Source: Nilaparvata lugens (taxonomy: Eukaryota > Arthropoda > Insecta > Hemiptera > Delphacidae). From it: a DNA stretch of 64,000 bases. The notes beneath the pieces are model-generated. The model ran no database searches and had not been told where the DNA came from. It worked only from the letters and a program-made list of their open reading frames with translations. The stretch spans positions 4,937,016-5,001,015 of the forward strand of contig NC_052511.1 of NCBI RefSeq assembly GCF_014356525.2, given 5' to 3'. Shown piece by piece: positions 21,620 to 33,515 of this stretch. The position numbers and the translations under genes are program-made. Within the stretch, counting starts at the first letter, position 1; the number at the start of each line of letters is the position of its first letter.

Positions 21620-21936
21620 TTGGGGCGCTACTCCTACTGGCGGAAAAGTTCTCACTTATGCCAGTAGATTTCCACCAAGCTTATGCTATTTGAAGTGTTG
21701 AATGATAATCCTCAATCCATTCAGTTTGATTGTGTATTATTATAGCTCTTACTAGTTAGGGATAGAAGTATTAATGCTATTATATTTTCATTATCATTTT
21801 CTAGTAAGGAATGTTTTTTTAGTCGAGTATGTTTTTTATTTGAATTGATTGTGGTGAATTGCATTGTTATTTGTGTGTTATAATTACATGTTTGTACCTA
21901 CTGTGTGGAAATAAATTTGAATTTGAATTTGAATTC
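21620..21936 (+). mobile_element. LINE-like 3' UTR with (GAATTT)n tail
   Basis: GGGGCGCTACTCCTACTGGC and a partly complementary CTTATGCCAGTAG sit about 300 bp before GGAAATAAATTTGAATTTGA. The repeated hexamer tail after AATAAA resembles the (TTTGA)n tail of the LINE at 52.5 kb. No coding remnant is attached. Confidence 0.5.
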
Positions 21937-22564
21937 ATTACTGATTTCTAGAAATAAAACTTGAAAGAGATACATAGAAAAAGTCGAGTATGGAGTTACA
22001 TGAATAGAATATCTTCCACGGAAAATGAAATGAAGTTTCTAGAATGTACTAAAAATAATCACTGTACAAACTTTCAAGAATTTTGGTTGTAATTTTCCTT
22101 CTCCACTGTATATTAGCTCCATGCTTCTTGCCATTGAAGCTTCATTATTGTCTTCTAATTATAGTCTTCCAGATAGACATTTTATATAGTCTCATTTTTA
22201 CAGTCTTCTCCTGGACTATGAAGTTCAAGACCAAGAGTAAGTTATCAGACGTTTCATATTAGAGTAGCTCCTACATTCAAAAACTGAAGACAATATTTCT
22301 GGTGGAACATTTCCAATATCGTATTAAATATCATTATTTCATTCATTGACAATATGGACCTTTTTGAATACATATTCCACTTCATAACCCTGTACTGTAA
22401 TGAAATTACTAGAGCTTTCTAACTCAAGGTGAGCATAAGATCTCATTGAGTGGACGTATTCCATCATCGTCCCTTGAAATCACAAAGCAGTGATGAAACA
22501 GATAGCTGCATTATTCAACGAGAGATTGAGTTACTAGGCCTCCAAGTGATAAGTCGGCCTAAAG
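21937..22564. other. Unannotated spacer
   Basis: AT-rich, with no supported ORF or repeat. Confidence 0.4.
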
Positions 22565-22624
22565 TCAGGTCCACGTTATAATGGCAGTATTTGGTTAACA
22601 TTCGTGTTGATATTCTTGTCTATC

Positions 22625-22985
22625 ATTCTTGTATCATCTTTGTACCATCTTCGTATCATCTTTGCATCATCTTTGTATCATCTTTGTATCATCTTCCTAT
22701 AGTGAGGTCCACGTTATATTGGTAGTATTTGATTGATATTGATGTTGCTATTCTTGTCTATCATCCTTGTATCATCTTTATATCATCTTCGTATCATCTT
22801 TGTTTCATCTTTGTATCATCTTTGTATCATCTTTGTATCATCCTTGTATCATCTTCCTATAGTGAGGTCCACGTTATAATGGCAGTATTTGATTGACATT
22901 GATGTTGCTATTCTTGTCTATCATCCTTGTATCATCTTTATCTCATCTTTCTGTTTTCTTCGTATCATATTCATATCATCTTTGT
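22625..22985 (+). repeat. (ATCATCTTTGT)n minisatellite
   Basis: Runs of 11-bp units with small changes (ATCATCTTCGT, ATCATCCTTGT) occur in each interval between successive family A left ends. Confidence 0.9.
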
Positions 22986-23973
22986 ATCCTCTTCCTATAT
23001 TGACTTCCAGGCTATAATGGCAGTATTTGATCAACATTGGTCTTACTATCCTATAGTCTATCATTCGACAAAACAGATAGCGCTTTCCTCCTATTCTACC
23101 TCCTCATCGTTGCCAGATCGTTTTTTGACAGTGTGGAAATATAACTGGCAAAATCTTCTATCCGAATTATAAGAATTTATAATTATTCAATCGTTAAAAA
23201 ATATATCTTCTTGACGAATAAAATGTAATTGGAAATTATAAATTAGAATGAACGCTTCAGATATACTAGTTTCAGCTATCCTCTTCGCACTATTCTTTTC
23301 CACCTCTGCAACGTTGCCAGGTCCGTTTTTAACAATTTAGAAATATAGTTGACAAAATATACTATTTGAATTATGAAAATTTATTATTTAATCGTTGAAA
23401 AATATATTCTCTTGCCGAATAAAATGTAATTGGAAATTTTAAACAAGAATGATCAGTTAATATTACACCAGATATACTAGTATCAGTTATCCTCTATAGA
23501 AGGCTATCAGCCATCCCGTCTTTCGGAGGAGACGATAAGCCGTCGGTCCCGACTACCTGAAAAGTAGTCGTCATCTCTCATCATCATCCCTCTCACTCAT
23601 TACCCACGCACAAGCCTATGAGCTTATGTGGACATCACCCTCAGTATTATTATTATTAGCTATTCTGAAATATTCAATAAGTTATTGCTGTTTTACCAAT
23701 TTCCATTGATCATCAACTCCTACCTTTTCATGTTGTTCTTTTTGATCAATACGGAGAGCTAGAGGCGGTCCTACTAGTTAAACGCCTTCTGATTAGCTGA
23801 ATATCGGCCTTCTCATTGGTCCCCCTCCCACGTCACAACGCTTCCTATTGGTTCATCTATTCTCAGTGGTCTAGTTCCGTCTATTGTTGTAGATGGCAGC
23901 ACTTCAAGGGTCACCTTCCAGTCCAACCACAAGTGTCAATTCTTTCAAGAAAGAATGAACAGTTAACATTATA

Positions 23974-24225
23974 TCAGACTAGCAGGTGCTCCACAGGGGT
24001 CTATTTTAAAACTTGACGTAATGAAATCTTGAAGAATTGAAAATAGGCCTATAACCATCCTTGGTTAGTGAAGAATCTATATGCAAAATTTCAAGTTAAT
24101 CAGTCCAGTAGTTCAGACGTGATGATGCGTCAAACATAATTTTCCTATCCCTTCCTTTTCCTATCCCTTTTTCCTTTCCTATACTGGTATAAGCCAGTTC
24201 TTTCCTTTATTATATTATAGATATA
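23974..24225 (+). mobile_element. Family I retro-element fragment, copy 1
   Basis: GACTAGCAGGTGCTCCACAG begins the block. AATAGGCCTATAACCATCCT, ATTTCAAGTTAATCAG and GACGTGATGATGCGTCAAAC follow in order, ending in a TATAGATA tail. The same order occurs at 40,255 and 43,806, and inverted at 46,655. It resembles the 3' regions of RTE-type elements I have seen in insects. The family assignment is from memory. Confidence 0.55.
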
Positions 24226-24342
24226 TACCGGTATCAGCTATCCTCTATGACAGAGACGTCAGAGAATCGGCAACATTGTTCTCCTATACTTCTTCACTGC
24301 CATTGTAACTTGTAACTCACTATAGTGGCTTGATAGAGGAAA

Positions 24343-24502
24343 CGATTGAATTTCTTTGACAAACCAACAATTACAACCGATCTAGAATACAAACAGGAAG
24401 ATCAGCCTAGTGTCTTGAAGATAAAAGTGAATAAAATATTGAATTTCTTTGATAAATCAACAATTAGATCCGATGCTCTGAAATACAGACAGGAAGATTC
24501 GA
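24343..24502 (+). repeat. Small direct duplication within an ORF
   Basis: A 70-codon ORF (24,346-24,558) contains a repeated motif, NFFDKPTIT...EYKQED then NFFDKSTIR...KYRQED, encoded by two direct copies of about 65 bases. The periodicity keeps the frame, but the ORF is short, lies next to low-complexity DNA and matches no family I know. I treat it as a repeat and not a gene. Confidence 0.5.
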
Positions 24503-24559
24503 AAAGGAGAGTGGTTGATGCGGACCTATGTGATCCAATGTGGTCCACTGTGGTCTGAT

Positions 24560-25261
24560 GAGGTCATTCGATAGAGTTGGGTACAAGTAGAAAGAGATGA
24601 AAAGAAAAAGGAATACATGGAATTGGTTGAAGACAAAAAAGGCTATGAGAGATAAAGAGTTGAAGGAGAATAACTTGGCGACAAGTTGAAGGGAAATGGA
24701 TAGAAGGGGGAAACATGAAATTGGAAGAAGACAAAAACATTATGAAGAGGATAATGGATTGGGGTAAGATTATGTAAGGAGAAGATCCGTTAGTTGGCAA
24801 CAAGTAGAAGGAGAGGAAGGGAAGTCTTGGAATTGGAAGAAGACGAAAAAGCTATGAACAGGAAAATAAAAAGGTATGAAAATAAAAGGTATAAGTAAGG
24901 AAAATATCCGATAGTTGAAGGTTATAAGAGAAAAGGAGAATGAGAAAGCATAAGAGGAATGAGAAGGGATAAGGAATAAAGGAGATTGATGGATAAGCGG
25001 AAGACTTGGGATTGGGAGAAGACAAAAAAGGTTTCAAGAGAGAAGGTAGATGGAAGTGGATGAGAGGATTTAAGAAGAAACGAGCATGCAGAGAAGAGCA
25101 GACTATAGTGAAGAGAAAATGGGATTATTAATCAATGTAAAATAAGACTAGCAAAATAGAAAAAGTGGATAAAAGTAGGCCCAGCAAGAAAATAAAGGAG
25201 AGACAGCGTGAAAACATACAGAGAAGGAACAAGACGAAGGAAAAGAAGAAGAAGAAGAAGG
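24560..25261 (+). repeat. Polypurine-biased degenerate array
   Basis: The plus strand is strongly A+G rich. Degenerate units are marked by TTGGAAGAAGACRAAAA (near 24,625, 24,722, 24,832 and 25,012). The Ser/Phe-rich minus-strand ORFs are composition artefacts. Confidence 0.7.
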
Positions 25262-25596
25262 AGGAGAAAAGGATGAATAACCAGCACCAACGAGTGAAAA
25301 ACATAAGGAGAGGGAGGAAGAGAAGTTGAAGAAGATGATGAAAAGGGCGAAGAAATTGCACCAACGAGTGAAAAACATAAGGAGAGGAAAGAAGAGACGT
25401 TGAAGAAGAAGATGAAAAGGACGAAGAAATTGCACCAACGCGTGAAAAACATAAGGAGAGGAAGGAAGAGAAGTTGAAGACGATGATGGAAAGGATGAAG
25501 AAATTGCACCAACGAGTGAAAAACATAAGGAGAGGAAGGAAGAGAAGTTGAAGAAGAAGATGAAAAGGACGAAGAAATTGCACCAACGCGTGCTGA
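25262..25596 (+). repeat. 73-75-bp purine-rich tandem repeat
   Basis: Four units plus a partial fifth, each containing GCACCAACGAGTGAAAAACA, AAGGAGAGGAAGGAAGAG and AAGTTGAAGAAGA. Adjacent units differ by only a few bases, pointing to recent amplification. Minus-strand frames stay open through it, which explains the 152- and 259-codon ORFs. These lack any recognisable domain. Confidence 0.92.
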
Positions 25597-26019
25597 TGTT
25601 TGTATAGTAGTATTGCCCTGGATTCTTTTCAAACCGGTTGAATAAGCAAACAGCAGACGACGGCGACCTGAGTCATTACTGAAACAATCGACACAAACGT
25701 TTTCTGCATTTTCCTCCTTGTCTTGTTTGGACAAGTTTGCATTTGAATGAGTAGGCCTACTCACTCCAAGGTAAAGGTGGCAGGCTTGACACAACCTGAA
25801 GAACAGGTAGGGCGTCCCAGCTGATAACAAACAGGTGCAAGATGTGTTGTTATTTTTGGACAGATAACCGGATTCCAGATGCGTCATACCATAAATTCTG
25901 TGAGATAACACCAGAAAAATATGTATTCTGCGTGTTTAAGGAATTCACTTTCCTAAGGTGTAAAGTGTGAAGTGTAAAACATCAGAAAGATGTGTATGAG
26001 CTTGTGGAACATCTTGATT

Positions 26020-26160
26020 AGTATAGGTTCATTACGAGTACTAATAGCTACTAATAGTACTAAATTAGTTAGTACTATATTAGAATAGTACTAAATTAGA
26101 ACCTATTAGTATAGGTTCATTACGAGTACTAATAGTTACTAAATAGTACTAATAGTTTGG
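26020..26160 (+). repeat. Short duplication TATAGGTTCATTACGAGTAC
   Basis: The block TATAGGTTCATTACGAGTAC and the following TACTAATAGTTACTA occur twice within 110 bp, joined by TAGTACTAAATTAG repeats. Confidence 0.8.
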
Positions 26161-26256
26161 TCATTGGTGATTGGGTTTTTGGTTTTCGGTTTTGTTCTGG
26201 ATTAGAGTTTGGTAATTCCTATTTAACAATGACCATCTTGATAGATTAAACAATCT

Positions 26257-26412
26257 AAGTGCAGGTTGTACTAAATCCGTTTAAATTTAAACCGTGATTA
26301 ATTTCACGAGAACCAATCAAAGAAGACGTTTTTGAAAAGACGGCTTCTCTGATTGTTTCTCGTGGAATTAATCACGGTTAAAGTTTAACCGGCTGTTGTG
26401 CAACCGGGCCTT
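26257..26412. mobile_element. Family F palindromic MITE, copy 1
   Basis: The arms contain AACCGTGATTAATTTCACGA at the left and TCGTGGAATTAATCACGGTT at the right. The right end is CAACCGGGCCTTAA, and the left end is degraded. Similar GCCCGGTTGCACAAAAGCCG palindromes are common in insect genomes, to my knowledge. TTA/TAA at the edges suggests a Harbinger-like target. Confidence 0.8.
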
Positions 26413-27029
26413 AATCTTTTAAAACTTTTTCCATTTGTAGAAGATGATTTCTCATTATTTGATTTACATTTTTTATGACTTAAAAATATGCATTTGGTTT
26501 CAACAACGTGACCTACTTTCGGAAAACGGCTAGTAGATTCTTTACATTTCCTATCATTAAATTGATTAAGTTCATCGATCTAATTAGTTCTTCTTTGAAC
26601 TAGTTCAGTTCTTCTTTCTCACATAGAATTAATACCCTCAATTATTTTATATCTAGTTTGAATATGGTTTGAGCTAGTTAAATAACTAGAGTATATCCTC
26701 ATACGAATTATTTTTTCTGATGAGCTTATCGTGTTGCATAACTTACTCCATGTTTTTAATGTTTAATGGAGAGTACCTACCTGAAATGTTAGCTTATAAT
26801 GTTGAATTTAATGAAATTTTTCTTATATGTTTGGTTTTGAAGCATTTTAATTTGAATATCTAATTTATGAAAATAATTAATAACTGAAAATTTTGTGAAT
26901 TGAATACGATGTTGTCATGTTGGTGATGTTGTCTTTCTTGTTGGTGATGTTGTCTGTTATGCATCATGACAAGACTTCTGTAATCTTTCAGATAATATAC
27001 TTGCATATTCAAGGTTGAATTTAAAAGAC

Positions 27030-27165
27030 AAGATGTTAACCTATTTCGGATTTTGTGTAACCTTATATTAATATTTGGGAGAGGAATAGCACAAGGTTAC
27101 CTTATTTTTTTCTCTCCCTATCATTTTTGATGATGTACTTATTGTATGTATCAATAAATAATCAA
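27030..27165 (+). mobile_element. Type-T retro-element 3' tail
   Basis: GTTAACCTATTTCGGATTTT, then TTTGGGAGAGGAATAGCACA, then TCTCTCCCTATCATT, then TCAATAAATAATCA. The GGGAGAG...CTCTCCC pair can form a hairpin before the tail. Upstream similarity extends weakly to about 26,790. Confidence 0.7.
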
Positions 27166-29034
27166 TATGAGCTGCGAAATAACCATTTAGAATTTGATCC
27201 AATGTTGAGACTTCTTTTCCTCTATTTCTATGAAAAATTTAAGAGACATTCGAATGAGGACCATGAAATCATGTAGCTTCAGACGTTTCTATAAAATAGA
27301 ATCCAGTTTCCAGAATTTCGAGAAGTGATTCTAACCTTAGAGTACTTGACTTGAGTACCAAGAGCCAACAAACCTTACAAGATGTTATCCCAAGATGTAA
27401 TCAACACTTACAATTCACAAGATGCTATCGTTGAAAGATGAACAACTATTCTTATCTTAACCTACTTCGAGAGGCATATTTTTCTTTGGAAATAATTAAG
27501 GAAATGAATCTGTGGAAGTTGAAATTGAATATTGAGGTATTCTTGTCAGACAAACTTTGCTATCCAATTACTCATTTATTTCTTGTATTTGTATTTATAT
27601 TGTAACAAACTATGAAAGATGAGATATTTTATTTCAATGATCTGTTCGTGACGTTTCGACCTTAAACAGCATTGTTCTAGATCTAACAATCCATACATGC
27701 ATGAAGGCTACGGAATCATTTCCACATATTTAATTTCAGATATTGATACAGGATCTTTATCCGTCTTTATATCCGTGTTAATATCTGGTATTCATTATTC
27801 TACCATCGCCTCCTTTTAGATTATAAATAGTATTATTGTACTTATACTATTTTACTTTTGGTTTTTCTATAAATATACAATTAATTTTAAATAAAAGTAT
27901 ACATTCAAGTTTCCGGTTACTTCAATATTCCAATATGCTTCAGATTAAACTCGATTTCCGTGATCTAGTCTTGCCGGTGTAAATTCCAGATTCATTCTTT
28001 GGCTTCTGTAGATTTGATTAGTCTTTAGCAGAGCAGCTAGGAAACTAGGAAATTAGAAATCTTAGGAATTATGTGAGGAACTTGAGAAATTCTATTAAAT
28101 CAATGCTAATTAATTAATGCTCTGTTACTCCGTAGGATTTAATTTTTAATCATGTATAATATATCATTGTAAAGAGATGTCCCAGTAATTTATTAGTTCT
28201 GAAAAGAGATTAGAATGAGGAGCACTCAATGAATCATGAATGATTCTTTCGAGCGCAGTAGTTTAAACATTCTCATGACATGAAGATGATAGTAGCAGAG
28301 ATGAACTAAATCTCTGAAACTAATAATCTAAAGTTAAGATAAACTAAAGATTTCGTTTCTCTAGGGTAGTAGCCTTCTGCGAAAGGATAATCTCAAGACT
28401 TCTTAATCCTTCTTGAGATCTAAATACTCCGATCTTCTTCTTATGATAAGTGACCTCCCTAAAAGTACGTTCACCATCACTTGAACTTCTTGTGAAATTA
28501 GAGAAAGGATGATAATAGTCGAGTCATTACATACGAGAGATGCACCCGATATAAATCAAAATCGCTCACACCCACTTTCTAATAACAAGCACTAAAGAAT
28601 AGAATAACAAGGCTGCTAAGTACGATTAGCTTAGTTTATCCTTGAATCAAATACTTGACTCATATATGAAATCGAAAGCAAATTTTCTACCGTACACTCT
28701 ACTCGATATTTATTGTTGGATTTGCATTTGAAAAATTCTACTATCGTTATTTCTATCATGTAAGCAGTTCATACAGAACACAACGTTATATCCCATCAAA
28801 TTGTATTTTTTCGTTAGGGCCACTTCTTGAACAATTTATTTGAGTAAACAAATTTAAAATAGGGTACTTGGATTTTTTTATTTCCATTATATCCTATTCT
28901 GTTTCGTATTAGTTGCATCATCCCCTACTTCATTTTCCACTCACAAGTGATGGATGCACCTACACAAATTAATGAACTGCAAAAAATATTAAAAAACTAA
29001 CAAATAATAAATAAAAGGTGATTCTTTGGTGTAG
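27166..29034. other. Unannotated stretch of about 1.9 kb
   Basis: No ORF above 60 codons, no tandem array and no repeat family that I recognise. This is the quietest stretch of the window and could be intronic or intergenic. Confidence 0.45.
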
Positions 29035-30095
29035 GTTTGATTAGCAATGGTATTGCTATCCTTGTCTATCATTCAACAAAGAGAATAGCGCTATCTCTTT
29101 CTCGCTTTGCTCTGTTGCCAGATCCTCCTTTAACAATGTAGAAGTAATAATTAATCAACAAAATATATCATCTTGATCATGAAAATCTATATATATATAT
29201 AAAAGCGAAATGGCACTCACTCACTGACTGACTGACTGACTGACTTACTCACTCACTCACTCACTCACTCACTCGCATAACTAAAAATCTACCGGACCAA
29301 AAACGTTCAAATTTGGTAGGTATGTTCAGTTGGCCTTTTAGAGGCCCACTAAGAAATCTTTTGGCAATATTTTAACTCTAAGGGTTGTTTTTAAGTGTTT
29401 AAAGTTCGTCTTTTAGCATGTATATTCTTCTTCTCCCAATCCCTTAATTATAATTGAAATTTCCATATCATATGTTACTATAGAACTATAATCTAGATAG
29501 AGTACCTCTTGAAACAGTTGTTAACTGGCAACTAAATTAATAATTTTGTCAGGTTGGCATTAAGTTGAGTTGACTTTGATAGGTTGGCTCCAAGTTGAAG
29601 ATTTAAATGCAATTATCGCGGAAAAACTGATTGGGCACTGCTACTTCAATCCTGGGAATATAATATTACTAGCCGTCAGGCTCGCTTCGCTCGCCATATC
29701 CGTTTAGCCAGACGTTTAGTCTGGTCCCCCGACTGGATTGTTCTAACATAATTATGATAAAAATGCTCAAATGAAAAATGCAGGCGAGCGAAGCGAGCCT
29801 GCTGATCTCATTCTCGGACGATCCAGTCGGGGGTCCAGGGGGCGGAGCCCCCTGGCTAGACGGATATGGCGAGCGAAGCGAGCCTGACGGCTAGTTCATT
29901 ATAAAATTACTAAAAAATATTATTTCTTGTTTAATAAGATATAATTGATTATTTTAAACGAGGAAACCCTTAATATTACATCAATAAACCTGTATCAGTT
30001 ACCGTCTATAGAAGGCATTGACAAGACAGAGGATCGGCAACAATTTTCTCCTATCTTTCTCCACTGCTATTATAACGTGGAGCTCATTATGGTTC
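29035..30095 (+). mobile_element. Family A element split by a Helitron
   Basis: The left part (ATTGCTATCCTTGTCTATCA and following) and the right part (ATAAACCTGTATCAGTTACC to TATTATAACGTGGAGCTC) match family A at 39,070-39,514. Between them lies the second Helitron. The outermost left bases are degraded. Confidence 0.8.
29186..29894 (+). mobile_element. Non-autonomous Helitron, copy 2
   Basis: The 709 bp start TCTATATATATATATAAAAG and end GACGGCTAG, inserted between A (29,185) and T (29,895). The family A copy at 39,330-39,350 shows the uninterrupted site on the other strand (GAAAATTCATTATGAAATTA). Hairpins lie at 29,679-29,695, 29,780-29,802 and 29,868-29,884. A 9-bp stem with a GGA loop (CCAGGGGGC/GCCCCCTGG) is at 29,835-29,855. 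It is very similar to copy 1 throughout, so the family was active fairly recently. Confidence 0.92.
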
Positions 30096-30099
30096 TTCA

Positions 30100-30835
30100 A
30101 TCATTAACACAACAAATTAATGCATCATGCACTAAAAGTATACAGAATTAAATGATGCAAACTCTTATAAAGATTGATAGTGAAAAAGCTAGATCATCTG
30201 AATCATGACGATTATTGTGTTGATTAAAACACAACGGTCAAATTGAGTAGAAAACTTATCAAGCAGTTCAGTTAAACAAGGATTATTCTATCACCACCTG
30301 CATAAAGTATGAGGAATTAGATGATGTAAACCCTCTTTTAGATTGATAGTGAAACAGCTAAATTATCTGAATCATGAAGATTATTGTATTGATAAAAACA
30401 CAACAATCAAATTGAGTAAAAATTTAGCATTCTAACAAGCAGTTCAGTTTAACAAGGATTATTCTATCGCCACCTGCATAAAGTATGAGGAATTATTTGA
30501 TATAAACGCTTTTTTAAATTCATAGTGAAACAGCAAAATCATCTTAATTATGATGATCATTGTGTTGATTGAAACACAACGGTCAAATTGAGTAGAAAAC
30601 ATAGCATTCTAACAAGCAGTTCAGTTTAATAAGGATTAATCTATCGCCACCTGCATAAAGTATGAGGAATTAGATGATGTAAACTCTTTTACAGATTAAT
30701 AGTGAAACAGCTAAATCATCTGAATTATGAAGATTATTGTGTTGATTAAAACACAACGGTCAAATTGAGTAGATAACTTAGCATTCTAAAAGCGGTTCAG
30801 TTCAACAAGGATCATTCTATCACCTGAACGCTTTC
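30100..30835 (+). repeat. 170-177-bp tandem repeat
   Basis: Four units contain, in order, TAAACTCTTTTAGATTGATA, CTAAATCATCTGAATCATGA, GATTAAAACACAACGGTCAA and AGCAGTTCAGTTTAACAAGG. Units start near 30,153, 30,323, 30,498 and 30,675. Divergence between units is moderate. Non-coding. Confidence 0.9.
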
Positions 30836-32295
30836 ATTCATTCTACACAAAACAGTTAACAGTTACTGAAAAGATGAATGAGCCGCTGTTGACATATCCC
30901 ATACTTGCAAATCATCTCTCTACCAACCGCCTTCAGTTTTGTTTCTAATGAATCAGGCCTATATTCTCTCTGTAAGTCAGCCGGATAGTTTCAGTCTTTT
31001 GTGTGTCTGTGAAAGAGAATAGATAAAGAGTGAAGAGTGAATATTAAAGAAGGAAAGAGTATACTTGAACGGACAAGGCGGGCCAAATGTCGTTATGCAA
31101 TCTGGGTTAGTGCCTCAAGGGGAAATCCCGACACTTGCGTTTCAGTTTGAGCAACCCACTATAATACTGTGGACCCTTTCTTTCTTAGCCCTGGGGTCCT
31201 TCTTAGAACTTTCGAGGTTGTACGATTGAAAAAGTGAGTCGGCTCTACGACGGTTGAGATCATAATTGATTAGTGTCTACACGTCATCGAGTGGTGTTTG
31301 TATGATTTTTTGATTTATTACTCTGTGGTCTAATGGCTTCAATCGTTGGATTTGATTCAAACTCTTAATAATCGTTCAATTTGCCAACTTGCTCTTCGAA
31401 GTAAACTCAATTTCTATGTTCTTGTAGAGTTAAGAATTACTTTTAGTTTGACGATATTAAAATAGAGCTTTGATTTTGTAATGATTAAATTTATTCTAAA
31501 GTATTTATCCTTCTTTACCAGTTAGTCGATAGTCTTATCAAATGTTACCAAAAAGATAATATTTTCACATTTACAACTGTACTTATAAGATTTATAAATT
31601 CTAAGCGTATATCAAACACTAGGTCACATAGCATTTAGAACGAGTATTTTAAAACACTGAAAATTAAAATGTTTGATACTAAATCTGTGAACTCATTCGA
31701 TTCTTCACTCATATTGAATTTTCGAGTTTGAATGTGGTAAATTATATATTTGAAACATGTTTCTCCAATATGAATTCTTTAATTTCAACTCGCAGTTAAG
31801 ATTATGTTGTTATATTGCTTGCTGTTTGTTACTCAGTTGCTTCAAAAACCCATGACACGATCTCATGATCAAATTGATGTAGAGTTAAATTTATTAGTTT
31901 CTAGATTCTGTCTAGAGACGCTGTTAGACGCTCCATCAGACGCTGTCTGATTGGTTGATGCCGCCATTTCACCTTCACAGCTTACAACTAATAGGAAGCG
32001 AGCAGTCATTGACCAATGACTCACATTAGTATAGCAAATTCAATATTTTTTGGTGTCTTGAGATAGATCTGCCTTTCTCTGCTAGAACTCTGAATTTCGC
32101 AATTATTAGACTATTTAAATAATAATAATATTTATTCATGCCTGTACATTTTAAATTCAATGTTTCTCATTTGTCAGTTACAATCAAAAGTCATTAAATG
32201 GCAAACCATTATTCGAAGTTTCTGAATAATTAGATTCAATAAAACTCATGATCAATAGGCTTACTACAGAGTCAATGACAAAATAATAATATCGA
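30836..32295. other. Unannotated region
   Basis: The block 31,070-31,260 is less AT-rich but has no long ORF. The block 31,920-32,030 has a short AGACGCT repeat and a CCAAT/ATTGG cluster. No gene is supported. Confidence 0.35.
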
Positions 32296-32460
32296 GTGAC
32301 CTGGCTGGCTCGAGTCTGGTATCAGACTGGTTTTCAGGTCGAAACTGATCAATTTCAGGGCCTCTGTTATGACCTAAAGGCTGCTTTTGAGGCAGCCGGG
32401 ACCGACGAATTGACGTGTCCATCCGAAACACGAGAGTGGCCCAAGAAAAATGACAAAATA
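32296..32460 (+). other. Exon-like GC-richer block, unidentified
   Basis: About 165 bases of balanced composition are open in one plus frame (including VWYQTGFQVETDQF and GLCYDLKAAFEAAGTDEL) and also in one minus frame. No clean 3' splice acceptor precedes it and no ATG starts it. Two small hairpins are present (AGTCTG/CAGACT and GGCTGC/GCAGCC). It could be an exon fragment, a decayed gene or a structured repeat. I do not recognise the protein. Confidence 0.25.
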
Positions 32461-33419
32461 AATATAATATTACCTATTACAAGAAACCTACTTATCTGCT
32501 TCAAATTCGTGAATATTTTTTTTAAATCATCAAATCCTTATAGAATATAATCGTATATGACAATAGCTGTAGGTTCACCTTGTATAACAGTTTCAGCTCA
32601 TTATAACATTGAATAATCAATTCATTATCATACTGATTGATTTTGAATCGCTCTGCAAATTGATATCGATCTTTTGCAATTAGGTTTGCCATTTTCAACC
32701 ATATTGTCTCATGCATAATCACCGGCTTGGAACTGAAATCAATTGAGACGCGAAGGTGTTTTACAATGTAAGCTGTATTATCCCACGCAAATCATATGTA
32801 TCACAGAATCAATAAATCGTTCGCCCTCTTAAATACACATTTGTGTGTACACAAAAATACACACACTCACACGGACCGTAAACATTGTTCTACTATCCCA
32901 AGAATGATGAGATTAAATGTCACCTACTTTCGAAGTTCTTGTATATGGAAATTCAGGGAATTGTCGAGGCAGACAAATATCTAGATTTGATCAGATACAC
33001 CTACCTGCGTCTCCAAACAATACTATTGGGAAACTGTAGCTTTCACTATCGAATCCTTCCCAACGAATATCTTATTTGGTATTTGAATATTGAGCTCGAC
33101 ACCTGCTGATAAGTTTCTACTTAATGATAATTCGATTGTATGACTCAATTATTGTTTTGTAGAGGTGGTGTCATCTTAGATAAACTCCTTCCTACGCTTG
33201 CATGTAAATAGTCTGAGTTTGGTAGAAAATGCTGTACGGTAACTGGATGAAGAATTTTGGAAAAGGTGTATGATAGTACAATAGTACTACATGGTACATA
33301 TTATGTAGTTGTTAACATTCTTTTAAATTCTCAACAATCCATATCCAATGATTGAACCAATATCATGAAACTCTATAAAAAGAGTAAAAACTCTATCTTC
33401 AAACCAAATTATAAAAATC
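32461..33419. other. Unannotated region
   Basis: Several 60-75-codon ORFs on both strands have random-looking composition. Nothing else is supported. Confidence 0.4.
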
Positions 33420-33515
33420 TCTAACCAATATGGAATAGTAAGGGCTATAGCCCGTTTTTTCGTTTCCAATCATTTTATGATTAATTTGTTTTGTCATTGT
33501 TGTTAAATAAATACC
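33420..33515 (+). mobile_element. Type-T/LINE tail, short copy
   Basis: AAGGGCTATAGCCCGTTTTT is followed by CGTTTCCAATCATTTTATGA and TTGTTAAATAAATA. The GGGCTATAGCCC palindrome occupies the position of GGGCAATAGCCT in the other tails. Confidence 0.6.

Larger units (their letters stand above)
22565..24325 (+). mobile_element. Family A complex with tandemly multiplied left ends
   Basis: Four left-end blocks (each GTCCACGTTATAATGGC or close) lie at about 22,567, 22,686, 22,865 and 23,010. Each of the first three is followed by CTATCATYCTTGTATC and a variable number of 11-bp ATCATCTTTGT units. Internal family A blocks follow at 23,255-23,345 and 23,440-23,520, and an inverted right end at about 24,285-24,325. 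The array looks like repeated gain of the same terminus. No transposase is present. Confidence 0.72.

Noticed and set aside
25128..25911. Minus-strand ORFs of 96, 152 and 259 codons
   Set aside because: They overlap in different frames across a 73-75-bp purine-rich tandem repeat. The non-repeat part of the longest has no recognisable domain and no splice context.
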